From positions 1 through 35,600 of the forward strand of contig JAAWOG010000037.1 in the NCBI GenBank assembly GCA_022799355.1: a stretch of DNA of 35,600 nt. Direction: 5' to 3'. A program made the translations under genes and the position numbers. The notes below the pieces were generated by a model, which was not told the DNA's origin, ran no database searches, and worked only from the letters and a program-made list of their open reading frames with translations. Numbering within the stretch: position 1 is the first letter of the stretch; every line of letters begins with the position of its first letter. This DNA is from Lachnospiraceae bacterium. GTDB taxonomy: Bacteria; Bacillota; Clostridia; Lachnospirales; Lachnospiraceae. Positions 8,084-16,723 of the stretch are shown one piece after another.

Positions 8084-8656
8084 TTATTTTGTCCCCTGCA
8101 TAACCTCTTTGTTTTTGATCAGATAGTCCGCCAGGGAGATCACTGTCAGAAGGAGCGATATCCACATAATGATATCCGTGACCAGCCGAAGCGCCGGGAT
8201 ATCCGCGATCATCAAAATGACCATAACCATCTGAAACGTAGTCTTGAATTTCCCCCACCAGCTTGCGGCTATCACTTTTCCGTTATCCGATGCGATCAGG
8301 CGAAAACCGCTGATCACAAATTCTCTGCTGATAATGATAATCACGATCCACGCCGGAATCCTGCCCATCGCCGTCAGGCAGATCAGCGCCGAACAGACCA
8401 GCAGTTTATCCGCCAGAGGATCCATAAATTTCCCGAAATTGGTGATCAGATTGTACTTTCTTGCTATTTTTCCGTCAAGCAGATCGGTCAGGGCGGCAAT
8501 CACGAAGATAGCCAGCGCGATATAATCCGTATAACCGGCAATACCGTTAAACAAAGCCGTAAACCAGCCCCATCCCTCATAGCCGCCGAGCAGCAGTACC
8601 ACAAAAGGCACAATCAGTACCATGCGGAATACCGTCAGTTTATTGGGTAAATTCAT
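8084..8656 (-). CDS. pgsA: CDP-diacylglycerol--glycerol-3-phosphate 3-phosphatidyltransferase
   Basis: 190-residue integral membrane enzyme that makes phosphatidylglycerol phosphate, the committed step to phosphatidylglycerol. The CDP-alcohol phosphotransferase motif is complete: D61-G62-x2-A65-R66-x8-G75-x3-D79-x3-D83. Several membrane segments follow. The family normally begins MNLPNKLTVFRM, matching the ATG at 8656; AGAAAGGA lies about 12 bases upstream. An in-frame ATG 4 codons earlier is too close to that ribosome binding site. Between rimO and cinA, likely one transcript. Confidence 0.95.
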   Translation of the reverse strand: MNLPNKLTVFRMVLIVPFVVLLLGGYEGWGWFTALFNGIAGYTDYIALAIFVIAALTDLLDGKIARKYNLITNFGKFMDPLADKLLVCSALICLTAMGRIPAWIVIIIISREFVISGFRLIASDNGKVIAASWWGKFKTTFQMVMVILMIADIPALRLVTDIIMWISLLLTVISLADYLIKNKEVMQGTK

Positions 8657-8699
8657 ATGAAAAACCATATCCTTTCTATACAAAATAGCGTGCGGATTT

Positions 8700-10034
8700 T
8701 CACGCCTGCTCCGTAACTTCGATTCCGGTCAGGTCATAATCGCTGCTGCCTGTCACCTCCGCTTTGACAAAACTGCCCGATTCCAGTTCCCGATCGGAGG
8801 TAAGGAAAAGATAACCATCCACATTCGGCGCGTCCATATAGGTCCTTGTGACATAAACGCCCTCCTTCGGCAAATATCCTTCCACCACGGCTTCCAGTAT
8901 CTGTCCTTCTCTTCCCGCGGCTTTTTCAAACACAATTTCCTGCTGCAGCTCCATCAGCTCAACCCGGCGTTTTTCCTTACTCTCCTCAGGCACCTGATCG
9001 GGCATTGCCGCCGCCGGCGTATCCTCCTCCGCCGAGTAAGGAAAAACGCCCAGCCGGTCAAACTCCATCTCATTCACAAACCTGTACAGGGTGATAAAAT
9101 CTTCCTGCGTCTCCCCGGGAAAGCCGCTGATCAGCGTGGTACGCAGGCAGATATCCGGTATCTGACTGCGCAGCATCCCGATGATCCGCTCAAGGTCCTC
9201 CCTTGTGGTACGCCGCCCCATCCGTTTCAGAACGGGATCGGAGGCATGCTGAATCGGGATATCCAGATAGTGGCAGATTTTCCGCTCCTGCTTTATCACC
9301 TGCACCAGTTCCTCCGTGATCTCTTCCGGATAACAGTATAACAGCCTGATCCAGTGCAGTCCCTCTATCTTACAAAGTTCCCGCAGCAATTCGGGAAGCC
9401 GTTTTCTTCCATATAAATCCACACCGTAAAGGGTGGTCTCCTGAGCCACCAGTATCAGCTCCCGGACACCCTGCTCCTCCAGAATACGCGCCTCCTCCAA
9501 AAGTTCTTCCATAGGCACGCTCCGGTATTTTCCCCGTATCTTCGGAATAATACAGTAGGTGCAGTGTTTATCGCACCCTTCCGCTATTTTCAGATAGGCA
9601 TAGTGGCCGCCTGTGGTTACCATCCGCTTTGAACCGGCAAAGGGCGCTCTGACGCCTTCGCCGATATGATCTCTGCCGCAGCCCGACAGCACCTCCCCAA
9701 GCGCCTGCGCAATACCGTATATATCCGTAATTCCCAGCAGCGCATCCACCTCGGGGATCTCTTTCCTGATCTCCTCCTGATAACGCTGTGCAAGACATCC
9801 TGTCACCAAAAGCGCCCTGATCTGTCCCGCCTTTTTCAACTCCGCCATTTCCAGTATGGTTTCTATACTCTCTTCTTTGGCATCCCGGATAAAACAGCAG
9901 GTATTGACCACAACAATATCCGCTTCCGACTCTTCGTCCGTAAAGCCATAGCCCTCTTTGGCAAGTTCTCCCAGCATCACTTCCGTATCCACCAGATTTT
10001 TATCGCAGCCGAGAGAGACAAATAATATCTTCAT
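8700..10034 (-). CDS. rimO: Ribosomal protein S12 methylthiotransferase RimO
   Basis: 444-residue radical SAM enzyme that methylthiolates an aspartate of ribosomal protein S12. An N-terminal UPF0004 domain carries the auxiliary cluster cysteines C10, C46 and C80; the radical SAM motif CxxxCxxC is C154, C158, C161 (GCDKHCTYCIIP). A C-terminal TRAM domain ends the protein. The frame extends 19 codons upstream, but GGAG lies 6 bases before the ATG at 10034, where MKILFVSLGCDKN, the conserved start, begins. The RimO assignment over the tRNA enzyme MiaB rests on the SLGCDKNLVDTE opening and the pgsA neighbour. Confidence 0.95.
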   Translation of the reverse strand: MKILFVSLGCDKNLVDTEVMLGELAKEGYGFTDEESEADIVVVNTCCFIRDAKEESIETILEMAELKKAGQIRALLVTGCLAQRYQEEIRKEIPEVDALLGITDIYGIAQALGEVLSGCGRDHIGEGVRAPFAGSKRMVTTGGHYAYLKIAEGCDKHCTYCIIPKIRGKYRSVPMEELLEEARILEEQGVRELILVAQETTLYGVDLYGRKRLPELLRELCKIEGLHWIRLLYCYPEEITEELVQVIKQERKICHYLDIPIQHASDPVLKRMGRRTTREDLERIIGMLRSQIPDICLRTTLISGFPGETQEDFITLYRFVNEMEFDRLGVFPYSAEEDTPAAAMPDQVPEESKEKRRVELMELQQEIVFEKAAGREGQILEAVVEGYLPKEGVYVTRTYMDAPNVDGYLFLTSDRELESGSFVKAEVTGSSDYDLTGIEVTEQA

Positions 10035-10175
10035 ATACATCTCCGGGTTCGCGGCAGGACCTGTTCTAAAACGCTCCCGCAGACAAACCATCCGTTTTTA
10101 TACAGAAAAGTTGCGGAAAAACCTTCGTTCTCCCGCTTCTCCATCCTGTCATACGCCTATTACAAACTCAGACTT

Positions 10176-10415
10176 TTATGCTTCCTCATCGTTTAAAATA
10201 TGGATCTTTCCCTGCTCTAACTCACTGACCGCAATGGACAGCGGCTTTTCAACAGACAGATTATCCACCAGCGGCTCGTCCCCTGCGATAAGCTGCCTCG
10301 CCCTCTTTGCCGTTGCCATCACAATCGAGTAACGGCTGTTGACAACCGGCGCCTCCCCGGGTTCTACCCCGCTGTTTACTACTTTCATTAAATCTGCATA
10401 AGATGGATGTAACAT
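10176..10415 (-). CDS. rpoZ: DNA-directed RNA polymerase subunit omega
   Basis: 79-residue omega subunit, which assists folding and assembly of the beta' subunit. The N-terminal segment MLHPSYADLMKVVNSG and the core motif NSRYSIVMATAKRARQL are characteristic. It starts directly after the gmk stop codon (adjacent, no gap), so translation is probably coupled. About 140 bases without a gene separate it from rimO. Confidence 0.95.
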   Translation of the reverse strand: MLHPSYADLMKVVNSGVEPGEAPVVNSRYSIVMATAKRARQLIAGDEPLVDNLSVEKPLSIAVSELEQGKIHILNDEEA

Positions 10416-11051
10416 TTATTCCTCTCCTTTCCATAACCGTACCAGGTCATTTTGAATGCCCCGGATAAACTCCTCATTTCTGCCCGGCGTCAGATGCGCC
10501 GACTCGATCAGGTTGTGGAGCCGTCTTACACTCCCTGCCACCTCATCGTTTATCATAATGTAATCATACCGTTCTATGATCCCCGCCTCTTCCGCAGCAC
10601 GACTCATCCGTTTTCTGACCACGTCCTCCGTCTCCGTCCCGCGGTTTTTCAGCCTTCTGTAAAGTTCCTCCACACTCGGCGGCAGCACAAAGATCAAAAC
10701 GGCATCGGGATAGCGCTCCCGCACCTTCAGGGCGCCCTGAATCTCTATCTCGAGTACCACGTCCTTCCCCGCCGCCATCTGCTCTTCCACATATGCCCTG
10801 GGGGTTCCGTAATAGTTTTCCACATAGGAGGCGTATTCAATCAGTCCTCCCTCTTTTATTTTCCGCTCAAATTCCTCTTTTGATACAAAGAAATATTCTC
10901 TGCCGTGTACTTCTCCCGGCCTGGGCGCTCTCGTCGTCATGGAAACCGACAACGCGTAATTCTCATACTCCTCCACCAGCCGTTTCATGATAGTTCCCTT
11001 GCCGGAACCCGCAAACCCCGATACTATGATCAGAAGCCCCCTTCTCTTCAT
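10416..11051 (-). CDS. gmk: Guanylate kinase
   Basis: 211-residue enzyme phosphorylating GMP to GDP with ATP. The P-loop reads GFAGSGKGT near the N-terminus; SMTTRAPRPGEVHGREYFFV is the GMP-binding segment, and VLEIEIQGALKVRE and FVLPPS follow as expected. The ATG at 11051 has GGAGGGG upstream at 5 bases; the in-frame ATG at 11063 lies within or before that site. Part of the yicC-remA-gmk-rpoZ operon, a standard Firmicutes arrangement. Confidence 0.97.
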   Translation of the reverse strand: MKRRGLLIIVSGFAGSGKGTIMKRLVEEYENYALSVSMTTRAPRPGEVHGREYFFVSKEEFERKIKEGGLIEYASYVENYYGTPRAYVEEQMAAGKDVVLEIEIQGALKVRERYPDAVLIFVLPPSVEELYRRLKNRGTETEDVVRKRMSRAAEEAGIIERYDYIMINDEVAGSVRRLHNLIESAHLTPGRNEEFIRGIQNDLVRLWKGEE

Positions 11052-11069
11052 GCACCCCTCCATATGCCG

Positions 11070-11345
11070 TCAGTCGTTCTCTGCCCTTGCCTCATCCGTC
11101 ATATCCGGAAAAACGCCCGCCCGTCCCGCAAGGGTTTCAGGCAGCAGCGCCGATAATACCACACTGCCGTTTTCCATGACAAGGACCGCCTTTGTCTTTC
11201 TTCCCTGCGTCGCGTCGATCGCCGTCCCCGCCTCTTTCGCCCCCTGTACCATTCGTTTGATGGGTGCGGAATCCGGGCTGACAATGGCAATGATCTTCTC
11301 TGCGTTTATCATATTGCCGAATCCGATATGAATCAATTTATTCAA
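11070..11345 (-). CDS. remA: RemA family regulator (DUF370)
   Basis: 91 residues. RemA is a small DNA-binding protein that activates biofilm matrix and osmoprotection genes in Bacillus subtilis; MNKLIHIGFGNMINAEKIIAIVSPDSAPIKR is the family hallmark (Gly-Asn at 10-11 and an invariant SPxSAPIKR stretch). It overlaps the end of yicC by 8 bases and ends 18 bases before the gmk start, in the usual operon. The target genes in this organism cannot be inferred. Confidence 0.92.
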   Translation of the reverse strand: MNKLIHIGFGNMINAEKIIAIVSPDSAPIKRMVQGAKEAGTAIDATQGRKTKAVLVMENGSVVLSALLPETLAGRAGVFPDMTDEARAEND

Positions 11346-12216
11346 TGTTCTGAATCTGTTCCCTCACTTTTTCAATTTCATTTTTCAGTTCTATCGCCCG
11401 CGCCGATATCTCCAGGTCATTTGCCTTGGACAAAATCGTATTTGCCTCCCGGTTCATCTCCTGAGCGATAAAATCCAGCTTCCTTCCGATACTGCCGCCG
11501 GAGATGAGCGCCTTCTTCGTACTCTCCACATGGCTGCGCAGCCGCACCAGTTCCTCGTCCACACAGACCTTATCGGCAAATATGGTCACTTCCATATACA
11601 GGCGGTTCTCATCGATCTGCACGTCTTCCAGCAGCTCGCGGACTTTTTCCCGGAGTTTTTCTTTATATTCCTGAACCAGTTTCGGGGAACGCTCCGTGAT
11701 AAAATCCACATGTCCCAGCATCACATCCAGCTTTGAGACAAGGTCCTTCAGCAGGTTCTCCCCTTCCGCAACTCTCGTTTTTACAAAATTCTCCGCCGCT
11801 CCCTGCAACGCGCTCTGAAGATCCTTCCAGAGTTCCTCCTCGTCGATCCCCTGCTCCTCCATCACAAACACTTCCGGATACCTCGAAAGCGTGGACACCC
11901 GCACATCGTCATCGAGCCCGAACTCCTCAGCCATCTGACGCAGATAGCCCAGATATTCCGCCGCCAATGCCTTATTGTATTTCAAAGAGCCGCTCTCTTC
12001 ACTGTAATCCTCGTAGGTGATAAAAATGTCCACCTTACCTCTGGTAATATAGTTTTTTAACTCAGACCTTATGGCACTTTCAAAAAAATTCAGTTTCTTC
12101 GGCATCTTGATACTCACATCCAGATACCGGTGGTTGACGGATTTCATCTCAACCGTTATCTTTCGTTCTTTTCCCGTTACCTCGCACCTGCCGAAGCCGG
12201 TCATGCTTTTGATCAT
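11338..12216 (-). CDS. YicC family protein (putative endoribonuclease)
   Basis: 292 residues, full length for the YicC/YloC family, which includes endoribonucleases. The conserved opening MIKSMTGFGR and the C-terminal KLDFIAQEMNREANTILSKAND signature are both present. First gene of the yicC-remA-gmk-rpoZ group; its stop codon lies inside remA. The physiological RNA targets are not predictable from the sequence. Confidence 0.92.
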   Translation of the reverse strand: MIKSMTGFGRCEVTGKERKITVEMKSVNHRYLDVSIKMPKKLNFFESAIRSELKNYITRGKVDIFITYEDYSEESGSLKYNKALAAEYLGYLRQMAEEFGLDDDVRVSTLSRYPEVFVMEEQGIDEEELWKDLQSALQGAAENFVKTRVAEGENLLKDLVSKLDVMLGHVDFITERSPKLVQEYKEKLREKVRELLEDVQIDENRLYMEVTIFADKVCVDEELVRLRSHVESTKKALISGGSIGRKLDFIAQEMNREANTILSKANDLEISARAIELKNEIEKVREQIQNIE

Positions 12217-12340
12217 GTTCTTAATCCTTCTTCTATCATCCTTTTACCGGATACAGCCCCCACATCCGCAAAAATCCGCAGACCGTCCCGGATTATCCCG
12301 AATCACTTATCAAAACCTTATTCAGGAGCAGGTTCTATCT

Positions 12341-12901
12341 TCACACCGCCAGATCCAGATTCGCCCCCCGAAGCCCCATACCATGCTGGAACTTCCGTTC
12401 CTTCTGATAAGGATTGCTTTCATCGGAATAACTGATCTTCGTGTGCGTCGTACCGCCCGATACGTATGTCCTGCCACACTCCGGACAGATCGCGGTCTTT
12501 ATGCTGACGGAAGCCTGCAGTACCTTTCCGCCGTCCTTCTGCGCCTTATTATAGGCGTTTGATACGTGCTCTCCCTCGTGGGCGCGGACTCTTGCCCCGG
12601 CGCTCTCGGGCGAAACATGCTGCGCCGACTTAAAGGAAACGTTCTCGTCCGAACCGTCCTGATATTTCCGCTCTTTGCAGGTCTGACACTCTTCCGGAGA
12701 AGATGCCCTGCCAGGCTTTCTGACGGCGTCCGAATCTCCGGTGATCTGCTCCGTCTTTTCAACGCCCTGCACGCCCCTTGTCTCGGGGCTCTTCTCTCCC
12801 GCTCCCCAGGGCGCAACAACAAGGACCGCCTCCTCCCCGGGACGCCCCCAGACTTTCTGCCATGCGGCTTCATATGGATTTTGTAAACCTTCGATATTCA
12901 T
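12341..12901 (-). CDS. Hypothetical Cys-rich protein with HEGEH motif (SprA-related-like)
   Basis: 186 residues, no signal peptide or membrane helix. It contains CQTC (72-75), ARVRAHEGEHV with HEGEH at 108-112, and CPEC (139-142). The SxxxxxRVRAHExxHxxAA-type segment resembles the SprA-related putative metalloprotease family, where HExxH binds zinc; two CxxC pairs could hold a second metal. The first 65 residues look disordered. ATG with GAGGT upstream and its own promoter (12947-12975). It is transcribed towards yicC, 124 bases away. Protease activity is an inference from the motif only. Confidence 0.65.
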   Translation of the reverse strand: MNIEGLQNPYEAAWQKVWGRPGEEAVLVVAPWGAGEKSPETRGVQGVEKTEQITGDSDAVRKPGRASSPEECQTCKERKYQDGSDENVSFKSAQHVSPESAGARVRAHEGEHVSNAYNKAQKDGGKVLQASVSIKTAICPECGRTYVSGGTTHTKISYSDESNPYQKERKFQHGMGLRGANLDLAV

Positions 12902-12946
12902 GGAAGTACCTCATAGAATCATATCGGAAAATCTCTGTTTATCAGA

Positions 12947-12975
12947 ATTGTAGCACAAAGCGGTGAAATTGTAAA
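12947..12975 (-). promoter_or_regulatory. Promoter of the HEGEH-motif gene
   Basis: Minus-strand TTTACA (12970-12975), 17 bases, TACAAT (12947-12952), with a TG one base before the -10 (extended -10). Leader of about 40 bases. Confidence 0.7.
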
Positions 12976-13049
12976 ATAATATATTTGATATTTTTGGAAG
13001 AAGGTGTTACGCTGTTAGTTAAAACAATCAGAAAATCAGGAGATCAACC

Positions 13050-14930
13050 ATGGCTTTTGACGGCATTACAGTCGCTGCCCTTATCAAGGAGTGCAAAACC
13101 CTTTTGACCGGCAGCCGTATTTATAAAATCGCGCAGCCCGAGGCGGACGAACTGCAGCTTACTTTAAAGACAAAAACGGGGCAATATCATCTGCTCCTCT
13201 CCGCCAGCGCATCCCTGCCTCTCATCTATCTGACGGGGCAGACCAAGCAAAGCCCCCTGACAGCGCCGGGGTTCTGTATGCTGCTCAGAAAACATATCCA
13301 GAACGGGCGCATTGTTGATATTACCCAGCCGGGGCTTGAGAGGATTATGCAGATCCATATCGAACATCTGAACGAGTTAGGGGATCTTTGCCGAAAAAAA
13401 CTCATTGTCGAAGTGATGGGAAAACACAGCAATATCATTTTCTGCACGGAGGATGACAAGATCATCGACAGCATCAAGCACATTTCCGGCATGGTCAGTT
13501 CTGTCAGGGAAGTGCTGCCGGGGAAGCCTTATTTTATCCCGCAGCCGGAGAACAAAGAAGATCCTGTTGTTTTTATGGAGCGTGCCCTGTCCGATGAGGA
13601 GAGAAAAAGCGCCTTTGCCGCTCTCATCTTTCAAAAGCCGGCGCCTCTATACAAAGCGCTCTATACTTCTTTTACCGGATTTTCCCCGATACTGGCACAG
13701 GAACTCTGTTTTCGCAGTTCGCTGGATTCGGACCGCTCCGCCCTCAGTTACCTGCGGGAGGAACTTTTTGCATCTGCCGATCCGTCCGATTCGGACGCCG
13801 CTTTGAAAAAAGCTGCCTCCTTCATGCCGGACATGCCCGGTTTGGCATCCGATTCCTCCGCTTTGGAAAATACTGCCGTCACACTGCTCTACAACCGGTT
13901 TACGGATCTGATGAAACAGGTTATGGACGGTGCCTTTTCCCCCGTAATCGTCTATGAGGGAAAGACGCCCGTGGAATTTTCCGCCATCTCCATGCAGATG
14001 TATGGCGCCGCTTCCTCCAAACCGTTTCCTTCCATCTCCGCCCTTTTGGAAACCTACTATGCGGAGAGAAACGCGCTGACACGCATCCGGCAAAGATCCG
14101 CCGATCTGCGCAAGATCGTTCAGACCATCTTAGAGCGCACCGTCAAAAAGTACGACCTCCAAATCCAACAGATGAAGGATACGGAAAAACGGGAAAAATA
14201 CCGGATCTACGGAGAACTTCTGCACACCTACGGCTATGGAGCCGAGCCCGGCGCAAAATCCATAGAGGCATTAAATTATTATACCGGAGAAACTATAAAA
14301 ATTCCTCTTGATCCCACCCTGACAGCTTCGGAAAACGCGAAAAAATATTTTGACAGATACGGAAAAATGAAGCGCACCTACGAAGCTCTTTCCGCACTCA
14401 CCGTGGAGGTAAAGGAAGAAATCAGCCATCTCGAATCCATCGCCGCTTCTCTGGATATCGCGGAACAGGAATCGGACCTTGTGGAGATCAAGGAGGAGCT
14501 GATCGCAGCGGGCTATGTCCGCAGAAAAGGCGGCACAAAAAGGGAAAAGATCACAAGCAGGCCCTTCCATTATATCAGCAGCGACGGTTTTCATATGTAT
14601 GTGGGGAAAAACAACTTCCAGAATGATGAACTGACTTTCAAATTTGCCGTCGGAAGTGACTGGTGGTTCCATGCCAAAGGACAGCCCGGCTCCCATGTTA
14701 TCGTCCGCACCGAGGGCGCGGAGCTGCCGGATTCCACCTTTGAAGAAGCCGCAAGGCTTGCCGCCTACTACTCCAAGGGGCGCGGCCAGGAGAAAGTGGA
14801 GATTGATTATATCGAAAAAAAACATGTCAAAAAACCAAACGGCGCAAAGCCCGGGTTTGTGGTGTACTATACGAACTATTCTATGATCATCGATTCGGAT
14901 ATATCAAAGATCGAGCAGATCTCTTCCTAG
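13050..14930 (+). CDS. rqcH: RqcH, ribosome-associated quality control NFACT protein
   Basis: 626 residues, annotated in older work as fibronectin-binding protein. RqcH binds stalled 50S subunits and directs C-terminal alanine tailing of the nascent chain. The NFACT-N domain starts MAFDGITVAALIKEC; a coiled-coil middle spans about 345-470; the NFACT-R domain is about 500-620 with YVGKNNFQNDELTF and DWWFHAKGQPGSHVIVR. Somewhat longer than Bacillus RqcH. ATG with GGAG upstream. The only plus-strand gene in the first 23 kb, flanked by opposing genes, with its own terminator. Confidence 0.92.
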   Translation: MAFDGITVAALIKECKTLLTGSRIYKIAQPEADELQLTLKTKTGQYHLLLSASASLPLIYLTGQTKQSPLTAPGFCMLLRKHIQNGRIVDITQPGLERIMQIHIEHLNELGDLCRKKLIVEVMGKHSNIIFCTEDDKIIDSIKHISGMVSSVREVLPGKPYFIPQPENKEDPVVFMERALSDEERKSAFAALIFQKPAPLYKALYTSFTGFSPILAQELCFRSSLDSDRSALSYLREELFASADPSDSDAALKKAASFMPDMPGLASDSSALENTAVTLLYNRFTDLMKQVMDGAFSPVIVYEGKTPVEFSAISMQMYGAASSKPFPSISALLETYYAERNALTRIRQRSADLRKIVQTILERTVKKYDLQIQQMKDTEKREKYRIYGELLHTYGYGAEPGAKSIEALNYYTGETIKIPLDPTLTASENAKKYFDRYGKMKRTYEALSALTVEVKEEISHLESIAASLDIAEQESDLVEIKEELIAAGYVRRKGGTKREKITSRPFHYISSDGFHMYVGKNNFQNDELTFKFAVGSDWWFHAKGQPGSHVIVRTEGAELPDSTFEEAARLAAYYSKGRGQEKVEIDYIEKKHVKKPNGAKPGFVVYYTNYSMIIDSDISKIEQISS

Positions 14931-14936
14931 CGAATC

Positions 14937-14968
14937 AGGAGGGCGGATACTCAGCCCTCCTCCTTTTT
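14937..14968 (+). terminator. Intrinsic terminator of rqcH
   Basis: AGGAGGGC stem, 9-base loop, GCCCTCCT, then CCTTTTT on the plus strand. It begins 7 bases past the rqcH stop and overlaps the last codon of the convergent flippase gene. Confidence 0.85.
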
Positions 14969-16598
14969 ATTTCAGCAGCCTCATCTTCCGCCCTGCCTTC
15001 ACCAGCAGATGCCCCTTCGGCATACTCCGAAGTTCCTCTTCCGTTACCGCCCGTATCATAATAATCAGCACAAAATACACAAGCATTGCCACCGCCACCG
15101 AGACGCCCAGCGCCAGCAGGTTAATCGGCACAATATAATATACTCCATGATATACGCCATAAGCTGCCGCCCCCATAATCACGGAGGCGAAAAGCGGGCG
15201 CAGGAAAGCCCTGTCCTTCTCCTGTTTGTATTTCAGATATTTTTTCAGTGAAAATCCGTTTAAAACACTGACGATCACGGAGTAGAGCACCGTCGCCGCC
15301 ACATAATAATACATGCGGTATTCATGATCCAGATACAGCAGCATCACAGCCATAGCTCCGGCATGGAGCACAAGGGCGACCGCCGCGTGGATAATCGGCG
15401 TCACCATCTTTCCGATGGACTGCAGCACCGCCTGCGTCAGGGTGGACAGTCCATAAAATACAATGCTGGCGGAAGTCAGGGCGAGCAGCCTTGAGGATAA
15501 TTCAAGGGATTCCGGCTGGTTGAAAATAACCTGCATAATAGGTTTTGCCAGGACGCCGATGCCCACCGCCGCAGGGATGGAAACCAGCATCGTCACCTTC
15601 ACCGACTTTGCCACCTTCGCCCGCACCCCCTTCTTGTTGCGCTGGGCGAAATCGCTGGAAATACCGGGAATCAGCGCCGTTGCCATTGCCGAGGCAAGGG
15701 CGATCGGAATATTGGATATCTTCGTACCCTTGGCAATGGCACTTAAGTCCGTAGCCACCACGGATTCCTGTAAACCCGTCACCGTCATCATCAGCTTCTG
15801 ATAGATCGTCTTATCCAGAAAATTATTGACATTGTAAATACCCGTACTCAAAATAAAGGGCGTTACCACAAGCAGGATAATCCTGAAAATTTCTCCGTAG
15901 GAATCTTCCGTCTTATGATAGTCCCGGGCCATCTGCCCCATGATCATTTTCCGGTTCAGCCCGTACATCCACAGCATAAACAAAAGACCGATCAGCACCC
16001 CCGCGCCGGTTCCTATGGTTCCCCCCGCCGCGCCGTAGGAGGCTTTCGTGCTCATGTCCTGATCCGCCACCGCCTGCACCATCACGTACGCCATGCCGAT
16101 GCTGACGCCGGCATTGGCAAGCTGCTCTAAAATCTGGGAGACGGAAGTCTGTGCCATGGACTTGTACGCCTGAAAATATCCCCGGAAAACGCCGAGGATT
16201 CCGCTTAAAAAGATAGTCGGCGCCAACACCTTAAGGGGCAGCACGGCGCTCTCCATCTCCACAAGAAGCCCTGCTCCGAAAAACACAAATAAGCTGGCAA
16301 TACCACCGACTACCAGCACATAAACAAACGCACAGCGGAAAATCCGGTGTGCATTCCGATATTCTTTTAACGCCAGCTTTTGTGCAATAACCTTGGACAC
16401 CGCCGAGGGGATGCTGTAGGAGGATATGAGCAGGACGATACTGTAAGCCGCGTACGCGCTGTCATAATATCCGAAACCTTCATCTCCGATGATGGCAACC
16501 ATCGGTTTATTATACAAAAGACCAATGATGCGGACGACGATCCCGGCTACCGCCAGAATCCCCGCCTGCATCACAAAATTGTCTTTCTTTTTTGCCAT
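14967..16598 (-). CDS. Polysaccharide flippase of the MOP superfamily (SpoVB/MurJ-like)
   Basis: 543 residues with about 14 predicted membrane helices. The opening (KKDNFVMQAGILAVAGIVVRIIGLLYNKPM) and the YNVNNFLDKTIYQK segment resemble SpoVB and related lipid-linked oligosaccharide flippases, which move cell-wall or spore-cortex precursors across the membrane. Lipid II (MurJ role) or another polymer unit are both possible. ATG follows GAGAGG at 6 bases. It converges on rqcH, sharing its terminator region. No glycosyltransferase cluster surrounds it, which favours a peptidoglycan or spore role over capsule export, but that is inference. Confidence 0.85.
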   Translation of the reverse strand: MAKKKDNFVMQAGILAVAGIVVRIIGLLYNKPMVAIIGDEGFGYYDSAYAAYSIVLLISSYSIPSAVSKVIAQKLALKEYRNAHRIFRCAFVYVLVVGGIASLFVFFGAGLLVEMESAVLPLKVLAPTIFLSGILGVFRGYFQAYKSMAQTSVSQILEQLANAGVSIGMAYVMVQAVADQDMSTKASYGAAGGTIGTGAGVLIGLLFMLWMYGLNRKMIMGQMARDYHKTEDSYGEIFRIILLVVTPFILSTGIYNVNNFLDKTIYQKLMMTVTGLQESVVATDLSAIAKGTKISNIPIALASAMATALIPGISSDFAQRNKKGVRAKVAKSVKVTMLVSIPAAVGIGVLAKPIMQVIFNQPESLELSSRLLALTSASIVFYGLSTLTQAVLQSIGKMVTPIIHAAVALVLHAGAMAVMLLYLDHEYRMYYYVAATVLYSVIVSVLNGFSLKKYLKYKQEKDRAFLRPLFASVIMGAAAYGVYHGVYYIVPINLLALGVSVAVAMLVYFVLIIMIRAVTEEELRSMPKGHLLVKAGRKMRLLK

Positions 16599-16723
16599 GT
16601 TATGCCTCTCTTACGCACGGAACATCCCGTACATGGTACATAGTATTCCGTACATATCGAGTTTATGCAATACCCGTATCTGATCCGTCGTAACAGTTAT
16701 GCCCCTCGGCCGCAGGTTACGGC

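Noticed and set aside
7496-8650. 384-codon plus-strand open frame across cinA and pgsA
   Set aside because: It is antisense to two well-recognised genes, crosses the intergenic repeats, and its translation is rich in His, Arg, Gln and Pro, typical of a shadow frame.
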